64,000 bases of DNA, taken from Phaeosaccion multiseriatum (taxonomy: Eukaryota > Ochrophyta, other classes). Made by a program: the position numbers and the translations under genes. Below the pieces are notes generated by a model that ran no database searches, was not told where the DNA came from, and saw nothing but the letters and a program-made list of their open reading frames with translations. The stretch covers positions 744,001 to 808,000 of the forward strand of contig OZ218951.1 of NCBI GenBank assembly GCA_965112735.1, given 5' to 3'. Positions 33,990 through 45,950 of the stretch are shown here, piece after piece. Position 1 is the stretch's first letter, and every line of letters begins with the position of its first letter.

Positions 33990-36175
33990 CGCATCGCTCT
34001 TATGTGTATCCCTCCGTCCCTCCCTCCCTCTCTCTCTCTCTCTCACCACCCAACCCTCACTCACCTGCATCTCCTCCCTCCTGAGCTGCACCTCATCGTC
34101 ACTAAAGACAAGCTCATCAGGATTGGCTCCCACCACCACCCGCTGAATGGCCTCCCTGTCCGCCATGGCGGCGATGAAGGCGGCATAGTCTTGACCGAAC
34201 TTGGCAAGCACAAGACCGAAGTGGGGGGGGAGGACGGGAGGGACGAAGGTGCGGCTCTGGCTGGTGGCCTCGAGCTCGGAAACCAGTCTGTAGGTGCAGG
34301 ATATTTGTGTTTGTGTTTGTATTTGAGGAGGAGGAGGAGGAGGGGGGGGGGGAAGAGGAGGGGAGGGGGAGGAGGAGGAGGAGGGGTGAGGGAGGAGGAG
34401 GAGAAGGATGGGGGGTGAGGGAGGAGGAGGAGGAGGAGGGGAGGGGGAGGAGGAGGAGGAGGAGGAGGAGGAGGAGGAGCAGGAGGAGGAGGAGGAGTAG
34501 GGGGAGGAGTAGGGGAGGGGGAGGAGGAGGAGGAGGAGGAGGAGGGGAGGGGGGGGAGGAGGAGGAGGAGGAGGAGGGGAGGGGGAGGAGGGGGAGAAGG
34601 AGGAGGAGGAGGGGAGGGGGAGGAGGAGGAGGAGGAGAGGAGAGAAGCATAGAGAGGAGGGGAGGGGAAGGGAGTGGAGAGAGGAGGGCCGAGGATGGCA
34701 CTGGATGGCACTGCTGGGCAGGCGAGTAGAGGCGTACGGTCACATGCATGCAAGCACGATGCTCCGTTCGCTGACTTACTTGAGAACGGGCTCCAGGTCG
34801 GGCTTCATGGGCTGTGACGCGATCATCTCCCGGAGGCGTGAAACGGCCTCTTGTAGGCTGCGCAGGAGGGCCTCGTGACACCTTGAATACAGGCATATGG
34901 GTAGAGAGAGGAGGAGATGGGGGCAGACAGGCAGGCAGGCGCATAGGCAGGCGCATGGGTAGGCATATGGGTGGGCATGCGCGTCAGATGGCGGGCGGAA
35001 TACGAGAGGGAAAGGCGGTGGAAGCGCTGGTCATAGACTAGGGTAAGAAGCGATAGCATCGCGCCCTATCAATTAAGACATGCATGTGCGTACGTACGTA
35101 TAGAACATACATACGTAATCCTATACATCACGCAGACTTACTTGTCGGTGTGTTTCTCGTTCTCATCGCACCGCTGCGTGAGCTCTTCAAAGCCGTCCCT
35201 TGCCCTCCCCATCGCCCTCTCTGCCCTCGCCAGGCGTCCATCAAACTTGGCGGTGTCCTGTTTGCGCTCCTCCATCGCCGCCGTCAGCGCCTCTCCCTCT
35301 GCCACAAGCTGCTCGTTCATCTTCTCGCTCTGGGCAAGGCGGCCCTGGGGGGGTGTAATATGTCAATGGGTGGGTGCGCGGGTGAGTGATGGGCGGGTGC
35401 GTGGGGGGATGCGATGAGGAGTACTGAATGCATGTAGAGGTCTGGAGGGAGGGAGGGAGGGAGGGAGAGAAGGAGGGGGTGGCCAAGAGCCACGAACGCA
35501 CACACACTCACGCACGCACACACACATCCATAACACGCACGCACGCACATATGTAACATTACGTACCTCCACGGCCTTGGTCCTGGCCATCGCTGACGCC
35601 GCCTTACCCCCCGTCACAGCGAGTGAGTCGAGCAAGCGCCCCTGCTGGGCAAGCAGCTCTGCGTACTTGTCGGCAAGGCTGCTGTCAAGCTCCTGAGGAA
35701 AAGTGGCGTTACGTTAGGAGGGTGACGATGCGTTAGGGGGGGTGGGGTGACGATTCTACCCACTGACTTACTCTATCCACTGACATACTCTCTCCACTGA
35801 CGAAACGAAGTAACTACTTACCTTGAGGGCGGCTTGTGTGGTTTCCGCGTTGTGCTGCACGGTCTCTGGCAGGCTCGTCTCGAGCTGTTGCATCCTCTGA
35901 GTGAGGTCTTCAGCAGTGCCGTTCATGTCCTCCAGGACAGGGGCAATGACCTGCCGAGGAGGACGGGGGAAGGGAGAAAGGGGTATGGGTATGTGTGGGG
36001 GGGGGGAGGGAGGGAGGAAGGGAGGGAAGGGGAGTTGTGAGCGGGGCAGCAAGAAGAGCGGTAAGAGGATGCAGCAAGGCAGTGCAGGAGGGGTCTGACC
36101 CTCTCTTACAGTGCGGGGGACGTAAGAAGCTTACGTGAAGCTTACGTGTTCATCCATTGACTCACACCCACGCAC

Positions 36176-36215
<40 letters not shown>

Positions 36216-38228
36216 CTCTCCCTTCTCTCCCCCCCCTCCCCTCACACCCCCACCCCCCCCGGTGCTCCCCTCCTCTCGCCATGCACCGCTCACCTCTCTA
36301 GTGAGGTGGTGCTGCTGCTGAGCAAGCCGCTTGTACTTGGCCTCGAGGTGGGCGACTCCCTGCCTGTGGCGGCGTTTGAGCTTGGCGATGTCCCCGTCTC
36401 GGAGTCCGTCGAGCTCGCGGGCAAGGAGGAGGGTTTGTCCTGCCACATCGCTGCCAAGGAACTTCATCTGTGGGGAGCGGGGGGCACGGGAGGGGAGGGA
36501 GGGGGGCACGGGAGGGGAGGGAGGGGGGCAGGGTGGGGTGAGGGGTGAGTGACGACTGCGGCCGTTTCAGCTGCTACTCTGAGTGTGTGTCTGATCTTTC
36601 CTTCCTTCCTTCGCTCCTTCGTTCGTTCGTTCGTTCATTCGTCCGTTCGCTTGATCGTCTCGCCCTCCCTCCCTCCCTTCCTTCGCTCCTTCCTTCCTTC
36701 GCTTCTTCCTTCCTTCCTTCCTTCCTTCCTTCCTTCCTTCCTTCCTTCCTTCCTTCCTTCCTTCCTTCCTTCCTTCCTTCCTTCCTTCCATCCTTCCTTC
36801 CTTCCTTCCTTCCTTCCTTCCCCGCCCGTCTCTTTACCTTTTCTGTCAAGCTCTGGAGCATAGTCCCTCTTGAAGCGCCCCCCGCCCGCCCTTCTTCATC
36901 CGTGGCCCCACCTCCAAAGGGGCGGCGACGACGAGAGGGAGGCGAAGTACCGAACGTCGTCGCCAACATTGCCTTGTCCCGGAGCAGCCCCCTGCCCCCC
37001 CCGTGGCTTGTAGTGCCGCCCCCCCGCCCCCCCCCACGCTCGACACCCCCCCTCTTGCCCCTCTTGCCTCTCTTCCCGCCCATCCTCCCCAGCACGTCCT
37101 TCACTCGACCCCTGTCGGTGGGGCCTATCGGGCCTGCCACTGTATCACCAACCCCTCCGGTAGAGGCCGCCACTACTCCTTCAGTGACGGCTTCCGTGCC
37201 AGTTTCAGTTTCGCCTTCTTCGCCCCTGTCTTGCGGCTTCATGTTATTTTCTGCAGCAGGACCAGAAGAAGGAGAAGAAGGAGCAGAATAGGAAAGAGAA
37301 GAGGATGAAGATGCGCGCTGTACAGGCTGCCCATCCTCTGTCCGCCCTCCTCCTCCTCCTCCTCCTCCTCCTCCTCCTCCTCCTCCTCCTCCTCCTCCTC
37401 CTCCTCCTCCTCCTCCTCCTCCTTCTCCTCCTCCTCCTCCTCCTCCTCCTCCTCCTCCTCCTCCTCCTCCTCCTCCTCCGGCGGCTCCTGCGCGAGCTGA
37501 GCTCAGTCCCTCTCCCCCGACGGGAGTGTGCACAAAGTCTCTCCCTTCGTAGCTCGGGAGACGATGTAGCAAGCGCCCCTTCCCTCCGTCCTCTTCCTCC
37601 CCTCCCTTCCCTCCCTCCCCTCCTGGCAAGCTCGACAGCGACTCTGGGCCTGGGGATGGGGCTGTGGCTGCAGCTGGACCTGCGGTTACCTGCCTGTCTC
37701 CTCCCTCACCCCCTCTCGTAGCTGCCTCTCTCTCTCCGCTACTCTCGCCAACCTTCATCGTCGTAGGCGGGTCTCTTCCTCCCCCCCCTCCGTCTCCTTC
37801 TCCCTCCCCACCTCTTTCTTCCGGTCCAGCCGACGAGGGCGGACCAACAACGAGGCCTGTACCCCCCTCCTCGTGCTCAGGGTCGCTGCCAGAGCTCCTC
37901 CCGGAGTCGTTATCATCGCCGACGCTGGTGCCGTTGGACCCGCCGTAACCGTCGAAACCGTCGGAACCGTTTTCATGGTCCTGCTCGGCGAGATGGTCAT
38001 TATCGTAGTCACAGTCACTGTCGTCGTCATCAGAGAAGAGGAGGCATTGCCGGCGCCACTGCATCCACGCCGCTCGGATGCGGTACGTCAGCAGCTGAGT
38101 CATGTACTGGCGCATGGTGCGGCCGGCCTGACACCAGGGACGGAGGTCACAGATGGCAGAGGAGAGATGGGTGTGAGAGATGAAGGGCAGGCAGGTAGTC
38201 AGGGTGAGGGATAGGGTTACATCGAGGA

Positions 38229-38277
<49 letters not shown>

Positions 38278-40347
38278 GAGTAGTTCGCAGCGGTTGAGTC
38301 CTCTGAAACACACAAACCAACACAGCCCACTCTCCCGCACCAACACCCACACCCGCCCCCCCCCACACACACAGACCACACGCTCACGCACGCACGCACC
38401 CGCGCCTGGCGCTCCTCATCGGCCTTGTGAGCCACAGTGAATGATCCCCACTTGCGGAAACCGAAGTTCAGCGACTTCATTCGCAGCTTCCAGAGCAGCG
38501 TTCGGCAGATGAGAGCACGTCTTTGGCGGTCGTTCTCGTCCTCCTTCTCCAGTTTGACGCGGTTTCTCCAGTGTCGAGTCGCGGTGTCGAGAGTGCGTCG
38601 GACGTTTCGTCGAAATAACTGTGCCACACGCACACAGGCACCCACGCACACAAATGCACACATACACATGCGCACATCGGAGGAAAGGGTGGCAGGAGCG
38701 GATGAAAAATACAATCGAGGGGGATAGGGAGAGAGAGAGCGTGGTGGACCTTCTCGTCGAGCCTGTGTCTAAGTCGTCGCGACTTCCCGCCTCCCTTCCC
38801 TTCTCCACACTATATATATATATATATATACATCTCTCTCTCTCTCCCTCTCGTCGCCCTCATCTCTTTCATCTCTGTTCCTCTCTCTGGTGTGTATATA
38901 GTTTCACTCCTGACTTACCCTTCCGACCATATGTGTGGCCGTCCGCCTCCTCTGCGCTTTCACATTCTCCTCCAGCTCCAGGAGGCGGTGCCTGTGAGTC
39001 GCATTCATTCCATTGAGTGCTTGCCGTGTCAGTCCCGCCCTTTCCATTTACTTTCCACAGCACCTCGTGTCTACACTCACCGATCCACCCACTCACTCGC
39101 CCACTCACCTACACACACACACACATACACTCGCACCCGCGCACACTCACACAAACTTCAGTGTAGCACCAACACCCTCACCTGAGGTCGTCCTGGCCGA
39201 CCTGCTTCGCCATCTGTGCGGCGTACCAACCGTCGAGCTCAGCCCGACTGACCGAGTCAGCGGCCACGGCAGTGACCCTCTCCAGCTCGCGCTGAAGGCT
39301 CTCGTCCCGCTCCCTCAGGCGGCTCAGTGTCTCTGCGAACATGTCCCTCATGACGGTCAGTTGCTGGAGCATCTTCTCCCCCGCCTCCCTCTTGCCCTCT
39401 GCCAATGCCTCCTCCAGCTGCGCTCTGTGCTGCTCCTGGGCCGACCGCTGAGGAGGAGGAGAGGGTAGCGCGGTGAGTGGGGCGGTGATTGCTTGGGGTC
39501 AGTTGGAGAGTATTTACGTTAGGAGCCAGCGCGTCACCTTACGCATCCGTCCGCCTGCCTGAGTGCCTGTACTTGTTCCCGTACGTATGTATGTTGTTTG
39601 GGAGAACGCATTCTCGCTCGTCGAGAGCTCCTTCCTCCTCCTCTTCCTCCCGCCTCTCTTATTTCCACTCCTGGGAAAGAGCATCGAAGTCCTTCATCAA
39701 CAAGCCATGCCTTCAAGCATATCGGTTCAGCTTGGTGCGTCACTGGAGCCCTTTCCTTCCTCACACCCCTTCTCACTCGATTCCTGCCCTACTGAGCTAC
39801 TCACCACCTTGCTCCAGAGTCTGTCCACATCTTCCGGGGCCACCACGGTAGCCAGCCTAGCCTGGAGCTCCGCCACACTGAGCTGCAGGTGCGTGACGTC
39901 GGCATCGGCCATCAGCTTGTACTTGACTATCTTGAGGGCGTCTACAGCTCCCGGGTGGCCTCTCACGGTGTGTAGGAGCTGATCCACCCACGCAGGAGGT
40001 ACAGCGGCTGCTGGTACTAATGTTGCTGCTGCTCTTGGTCCTGACTGTAGACTTGTAGCCTGGCTCGCTGCCGCTGAGGCACCTGCATCCCCTTCGTCTT
40101 GGCTCTGGTCGCGAGTCTGTTTTGCAAGAGGCTTGGGGTGCTCCTCGATGTACTGCACAACCTGAGGGGAAAGGCCCAGAGCCTTGGCCTCTGCTACAGC
40201 TAGCGCTGCTCCCGCTGCTGCGGCTGCTCCTACTGCTCGTGGCGGGGCTGGTACTGGTGGTCCTGCCGACGGGAGTGGAGCGACAGCACTTGCCGCATCG
40301 CTGAGGCTGGCATCATCCCCCTCGTCCTCCTTCCTTGCCGTGCTCAT
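33012..40347 (-). CDS. QRICH2/DUF4795-like coiled-coil protein (probable flagellar)
   Basis: Thirteen exons: 39805-40347, 39182-39447, 38919-38991, 38400-38618, 36838-38127, 36294-36467, 35822-35950, 35567-35692, 35142-35344, 34780-34881, 34065-34287, 33617-33760 and 33012-33362, all in phase; 1280 residues. Much of the product is charged coiled coil (for example LDGLRDGDIAKLKRRHRQG and AERAMGRARDGFEELTQR). Near the C-terminus is CVACDRPLAKK followed by SRTPSRPLSGAS, which matches the FxCxSCDRP element that ends DUF4795 in animal QRICH2, a sperm-flagellum protein. Residues around WKLRMKSLNFGFRKWGSF and AAWMQWRRQCLLF look like Trp/IQ-type helical repeats. The large fifth exon has a poly-Gly run encoded by a triplet repeat and a copy of the dispersed motif. 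A flagellar role is inferred from the family. Confidence 0.7.
34320..34655 (+). repeat. (GGA)n tract in QRICH2-like intron
   Basis: About 330 bases of GGA and GGGGA; on the coding strand an expanded pyrimidine tract just before the acceptor of the exon at 34287. Confidence 0.92.
36598..36822 (+). repeat. (CTTC)n tetranucleotide tract
   Basis: About 220 bases of CTTC in the fifth intron of the QRICH2-like gene. On the coding strand it is GAAG, placed just after the donor, so it is an exception to the pyrimidine-tract pattern. Confidence 0.92.
37141..37152 (-). repeat. Dispersed motif copy in QRICH2-like exon
   Basis: TGTATCACCAAC; read on the minus strand as GVGDTVAG. Confidence 0.75.
37346..37480 (+). 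repeat. (CTC)n triplet repeat in coding exon
   Basis: About 45 triplets within exon 5 of the QRICH2-like gene, translated on the minus strand as poly-Gly. Confidence 0.9.
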
Positions 40348-40839
40348 TCCTCCCCACAGACTAGGAATCGAGGAAAGCCCTCCACCAGATGATGACTTCG
40401 AAGCCTGTCATTCTATGCTACTCTTCTTCTGCTCATCTTCCTCGCTCTCACTGCAGAGAAGCTCTTTTCCTCCCCAGAAGGCAAAGCGCGGGCCTTTTCC
40501 TTCGTACCCCGCTTTACACCACTGCCAACTTTTCTCACTCAGCTACCGACGAATAGGAACAGCAACTGCAGCTGCTACTGATCAGGCCAGATGGAAAGCA
40601 TTTACGTGTTGGTGTCCCTTAGTAAAGTCTCCTCCTCCTCCTCCTTGGGGAAAGGATTTGGGAAAGGGAGGAGAATCCGTTAGGTTGCCCGTATGCCTCT
40701 AGTTCATTGACTTTCTCATGTGGAGGCTGGACCTTGGCGCCATAATTTTCTCGGGGAGTGCTCGATAGAGATGAAGGAGAGACCACCGACGGTATTTTCG
40801 GCGTTAAAAGGGCAGACTTCACCAAGTTACTTTTGACAG
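40348..40839. other. Divergent spacer, probable promoters
   Basis: Separates the start of the QRICH2-like gene (-) from the first recognisable exon of the small plus-strand gene. An ATG at 40771 could be that gene's start through a 48-base intron, but this is weak. Confidence 0.4.
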
Positions 40840-43800
40840 AGGCGTCCCTTCAGCTCAAGTGAAGAGGAGAGCTTGACTCCGACGGAAGTGGCAGCAGTGA
40901 AAAAAGGGGTGACAGGAGTAGCAGCAACAGCAACGCGTTCAAATCTTTCAACGACACCACTGGAGCCTTGGAGGGAGCTATGTCAGGGGGAAAGAGTGGA
41001 GATGAGGGGTGTGAAAAGTATCGGGTCCAGGGAGGGCAAGAGGTATTCTGTCGAGGGGTGTGACGCGCTTGAGGTGAGCGGTAAATGGAGGATGGCATGG
41101 AGTAGGGGAGGAGAGGAGGTCGATTGTGGTGGAGGAAGGAAAGGATAAGAGGGAGGTGAAGGGAGTGAAGTGGACCGTAGGGTGATGTATGGGCTAGACT
41201 AGTGTGGATGGTGTGGTGGACGGATGGCTGACTAAATGGTGCTGCTATGTCGTGTGCTGGTGTCCTCTATGTCTTCTACTCCTACTCCTGGAGGCCCTCA
41301 GGCGTCCGCTCCGTCGATGGCTCCCATGAGCTCCTAGTCGAGGGTTTCCGCTGCCTCATGCTGCGTCATAGTGGCTCTAAGGAGGGTACCATATCTGATC
41401 TCCCTCTGCGAGAGGGCGCGTCGAAGGGCGATGGACAGTTGCTGGCGCAGGAGGCCCTTGATGGGGACCTTGGCTGCCTCCACGGCTGGGCCAAGCCCCC
41501 GTGATGCCTTGTGAGTGACCATCTCCTCGATGAGCTTCGCTTGGTGGCCCAGTCTGCCGTACGTCTCGAGTGCGATGCATTTCAGGCTTGAAGTCCCGGG
41601 CAGGAAACTGCCCAGGTAATGAATGCGTTTGCGCTCTTCAGCGGCGGCTGCTGCGTGGCCGGTGTCGTGGATGCTAGGGCAACGTGTGTGGGTGCGGTGG
41701 GGTTGGTGACGGTGACGTCGCAGAGGAGCTTTCTCCGAAGGGGCGCGTCTGCTTCCGGGAAGCTGCCTGCTGGGTATGTGAGGTCCATCCGGAGGTCTCG
41801 TCCCGCCCTGATGCCCGTGGGGCCGTCAAAGCAGGTCTGGTCCTCTACTCTCGCTCCGCCGATGCCCACGCTGTGCATCATCCGGCTGTGACCATGAGGT
41901 GTTCTGTCGAGGGGTGTGAGATGTATATTAGAGCTTATGGGCTCAGTATTGGAGCGCTCGAGGTAAGTTGTAACCATGTGTAGATGCGTGTATGTGTGGT
42001 ATTGATGGAGCGTGATGTGGAGGGGAAGAGGATGGTAAGGGTGGTAGAGTAGAGGATAATGGGGAATGAGAAGGGAGTGAAGGGGGGAGGGGGAGATGAA
42101 GGGGTGTGGGAAGGAGTGAGGTGGTGGAGGTGATATGTGAACTATCCTACTGTGGGTGGTGCGGGTGACAAGGCGTGACTAACTGTGGTTGCTATGCTGT
42201 GTGCTGATGGTCTCGCTGTCTGCTGGCTGGTGTACTCCTGCTCCTCAGGCGGCCGCTCCGTCGATGGCTCCCATGAGCCCCCAGTCGAGGGTTTCTGCTG
42301 CTTCGTGCTGCGTCATCGTGGCTCGAAGGAGGGTGCCATACCTGATCTCCCGCTGTGAGAGGGCGCGTTGAAGGGCGAGGGACAGTTGTTGGCGCAGGAG
42401 GCCCTTGATGGGGCCCGTGGCTGCCGCCGCTGCGGGGCCGAGCCCTCTTGATGCCTTGTGGATGGCCATCGCCTCGATGAGCTCGTCCGTTTGGTGGCCC
42501 AGTCTGCCGTACGTCTCGATTGCAATGCACTTCAGGGTTGAAGTCCCGGGCAGAAAACTGCCCAGATAGTGTGTGCGCTTGCGTTCTTCGGCGGCGGCTG
42601 CTGCGTGGCCTGGCGTGGTGGAGGCCCGTCCCACGTGGGTGGGGGCGGTGGGGTTGGTGACGGTGATGTCGCAGAGGAGGTTTCTCCGCAGGGGTGCGTC
42701 CGCTCCCGGGAAGCTACCTGCGGGATAGGTCAGGTCCATGCGTAGGTCTCGGCCTGCTCGGGTGCCCGTGGGGCCGTCGAAGCAGGTCTGGTCCTCTACT
42801 CGTGCTCCTCCAATGCCCACGCTGTGCATCATCCTCCCGAAGGCCTTGACGAGGAGGTGGTGTGTGTGGTTGTGGAGGCCGGTGCGGGGGCAGATGGTGG
42901 CGTGGGTAGTGCTTGCCGTGCGGGCGCAGCCTGTGCCGAGGCAGGGTGGGGGCGGGTCCGCGTATGGCGTGTTGACACCGAGGTTGCGACGAAGGGCCAT
43001 GGTCCATTCTGCGGGGGCCATGGTGTTGTGGCCGTGGGGGAGCGCTCCGAGGAAGGCCATGGCGCCCCTTCCTCGCTGTGAGTGGAGTCGGGCTGTTGCC
43101 ATTTCCTGTGTCTCCTCTCCCCTCTGTACCTCTGCCGGTGTGACGTCGATGGTGGCGATGCTCTGCGTCAGCTCCTCATGGCGGCGTTTGTGGATGAAGG
43201 TGGTGAGGGCCTTCTGGACGCCGTGGGTCGGTTGACGGCCTGCCTGATGGCTCCTGCGCACGTTGCGTCGCGCTGTGTCCTGGGCTTGGTGGTCAGGCGG
43301 CTCGAGTACGCGTGAGCGGGCCTCGTCGAACTGTGCCTGACCCACTGCTTGGATGAGGGGGGCCTCAGGGACCCCCTCCTCGTGCAGGAGGTTGACGCTG
43401 TCGGCGATGCTCTTGAGGGCTCCGTTGGTGAACAGCTGGTCCGGTAGGGCGCTCTCTTGGGAGCCTTCCCGGCGTGCGGTGCGGCTGAGCAGGGGGGGGA
43501 GGGTGAGCATCTTGTTGCCAAGGTATGCTGCTGGGGCGATGTCGTGGAGGCTGGTGAGGCCGAGGCCACCGAAGCGCCGTGCCGTATGCATTTGTAGGCG
43601 CTGTGTCTCCGTCCATGGCTCCTCGTGTGCATCTGCGGCCTGCTCCAGAGGGGGGGCATCGGGGAGTCGCATGATGTGGGCCATTGTCGCTCTGTTGGTG
43701 CGGTCTGCCCTGCTGCCGAGGGCGCGTCGGAAGATGGAGGGGTCAATGGCTCTCGCCAGGTGTGTGAGCCTGGCTGGGAGGCATTGGAGGAGGACGAGGG

Positions 43801-45950
43801 TGGCCGCCTGGGTGTTGTCCCACTCGCTGCAGTGTTTGGCGAGTTGGAGGTAGCCCCTGGGGTCTTCTTGGCCGAGGATGTTGCGGAGGTACTCTTCGAT
43901 GTACTCCTCCGTGCCGACGGGGATGCCGGCTACCACGGTACCCTCGGTGGCAAGTGTGGCGCCCTGCCGTTGGGCGTGGTCCCTGTCAGCCTGTGTTGGC
44001 TGCTTGCCTTTGCCCATGAGGTAAACCGTTTTCCTCTCGTTGAACTCGAGGCCCAAGCCTCGGAATTGGGCTTGGAGATGGGCATGGCGTGGGGCGTAGG
44101 TCTGTAGGGGTGCGTCGGGTTCCAGCTGGTCCATGAGGTCGTCTGCGTAGGCGGAGATGGTGGGGCGGTTCGCTGCGGTGTCGGCTGTGTTCTGAACTTT
44201 CAGCACTGGGTGGATGGCGGCTGCGAACATGAGAGGCCCTTCTGGTGCTCCTTGGTTGACTCCGGAGCTCTGGTGGATGGTCTGGGTGCCGTCTGGTGTG
44301 AGGGCGTTGTGGGCGGAGGCGTGGGAGAGGCTGGCGATGGCGTAGTTGATGCCTGCTGGGTCGATGGTAGGGAGTGCGCCTGAGGCTAGGACGCCTCTGG
44401 CACGCGACACGCGGGTGTAGGCCTTGGTGATGTCCTGCAGCACGACGGTTTTGCCGGCATCGTGCGCTAGCTGGGCTGCTGCGGCGTGTGTCTCCCCTCC
44501 GCCTCTGACCGCTACCGCTAGCTGTCCTGCGCTTCTGAGCTCTGGGCCCACCCTGTCCGCGATGAGCTTCATGTGACAGCTCTCCACGAGGCTGCGGTAG
44601 AGGTTGGGGGATGTCACAGGACGCGCTTTCTCGCCGAGGGCTGCGGCGCTGGTGCTGAACCAACGTTTGGCGAGCTGTGGAGGCAGTGGAGTGTCCCCCG
44701 TTCGGAGCAGCTCGTAGGTGTCAGTCAGAGCCTCCACGATTGCGTACTCCTGGGGGCTGTCCGGGGGGTACTTGACGTGGCTCGCCCTGCGCCCGTCTGC
44801 TCCTTGGCCCTTCCAGAAGTTGACCCTCCGGTAGGTCAGCAGCATGGCTGTGCTGATCTCCTCTCTGGTGACGTCGTTGCCATTCTCGGGGTGCTCCTGC
44901 AACTGGGTTCTGGCGTACTCCCTGGCTGCTGCTGCTGCTGTGCTAATCTCCTCGAGGCTCTCGTCTACGTGCGCTTGCTGGAGGCGTCTGAACGTCTCGT
45001 GTGAGGGGGGGAGGTGGCCGTCTCTGCTCTTTGTGCTGAGCCTCGCGGCGGCCTTGTGCAGGCCTCCGGGTTTGGTGAGCAGGTGGGCGCAGGTTTCTCT
45101 CCGTCGCTCCTCTGTCTGTGCCTGTGCTGGGGGTGGTGGGCGGCGTGCGTGTGCTGTGGCTATCGCTGCTTGTGCGAGTGGGGCGATGTCGAGGTCGAGG
45201 ACCATCTGTATCCGCTGCTGGCGGCTGTAGGCTCCGTCTTTAGAGAAGAGCATGGCAGGGAGGAGGTGGTGGAAGACATCCCATGCCAGAAGGGTGTGGA
45301 GGGTGGCGTCGGTGGGGCCGTTCTTGTGGGCCCTCAGCGCCCTGTTCCAGTTGTTGAGCGCTCTTTGCTGTAAGCTGATAAGGGGTGTGAGAAGCGGCAG
45401 CGGCAGGGAGGATTATGTAGGGCCCATGGAGCTCCAGTCAAGAGGTGTAGCGAAGGGGGCTGTAAGAAGTACCCTTAGCGTGGTTTGGGTGGGATGTGCA
45501 TCAGACACGCACGAATGAAACGAGAGAGAGCAAAGCCGGAGCGAGGGGGGGCTTCAGTGTGTGCCTGGATCCAAGCGACGAGCTGCGACCGACATTCGTG
45601 GGAGAGGAGGGAAGCGAGCAAAACGTCCAACCAAGAAAGAAGACAATGAGGAGGACGAAGGGGAGGAGGAGAGTGGGGAAGGATTGGTTGCGGGGCTGGG
45701 GCTATATGTCGGGGACGAGGTCCAGCTGCCCGCTGGTCTGTGGAGGGAGCTGGAGGGTGGTGGGGCTGAGGCTGCCACAGTCTGCCTGGGCCACAGTCGA
45801 GACACAGAGCTGTCAAATGGCGTGGTGGTGACTGTGGGCCGGAGGAAGGTGAGGCTACTGCACTACTGTGCGGTTCGCACCAAGAGGAAGGGGGCCAGCG
45901 TCGAGAGCATTGTTGGAGACTTTGTGTCCGCCTACCACCGGTATCACTGA
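40840..45950 (+). CDS. Unknown protein; intron holds a retroelement
   Basis: Two exons are supported: 40840-41073 (acceptor TTTTGACAG, donor GAG|GTGAGC) and 45558-45950 (acceptor GGCTTCAG), both phase 0, giving 209 residues without an initiator Met; an upstream exon is missing or unrecognised. The first exon ends in YSVEGCDALE; the second begins VPGSKRRAATDIRG, has a basic then very acidic segment, and then a compact domain with GLYVGDEVQLPAGLW and GRRKVRLLHYC, finishing GDFVSAYHRYH. I do not recognise the family. The 4.5 kb intron is several times longer than others here because it contains the reverse-transcriptase element and a duplicated segment. A second copy of the first exon's end (SVEGC ... 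GALE|GTAAGT) lies at 41892-41962 inside the intron. Confidence 0.5.
41280..41890 (-). mobile_element. Partial, degenerate second copy of the RT element's 3' end
   Basis: Aligns with the last 600 bases of the reverse-transcriptase frame at 42245-42840 (shared RMDLTYPAGSFP, TNPTAPTH, ALSQREIRYGTLLRATMTQ), but is cut off upstream of MMHSVGIGG and broken by a frame disruption between 41522 and 41582. Together with the duplicated host exon end it forms a tandem duplication of roughly 0.9 kb. Confidence 0.85.
42245..45415 (-). mobile_element. Non-LTR-type reverse transcriptase element, 5'-truncated
   Basis: One long frame; the first ATG is at 45253 (1002 residues), but protein-like sequence (LNNWNRALRAHKNGPTDATL) continues in frame to about 45415 and then stops abruptly, so the element is 5'-truncated. 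RT palm motifs: VLQDITKAYTRVSR with Asp274, GVNQGAPEGPLMF (331-343), SAYADDL (YADD, 369-372), GLGLEFNERKTVYLMG and VAGIPVGTEEYI. The C-terminal part has a CLGTGC...H...C cluster followed by RDLRMDLTYP and LLCDITVTNP, the arrangement of a CCHC finger plus restriction-like endonuclease seen in R2-type retrotransposons. No LTRs, integrase or RNase H were seen. It sits antisense in the intron of the flanking gene. The frame has no internal stops, suggesting recent activity. Confidence 0.85.

Noticed and set aside
34061-34956. Leu/Pro/Ser-rich frames in the QRICH2-like introns
   Set aside because: Products of GGA repeats between exons 34065-34287 and 34780-34881.
36545-37291. Plus-strand frames rich in LPSF repeats
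   Set aside because: They translate the CTTC tetranucleotide tract and the antisense of a QRICH2-like exon.
45496-45831. Plus-strand frame overlapping the second exon of the small gene
   Set aside because: It lacks an ATG and is off-frame to the exon with the compact GLYVGDEVQL domain.
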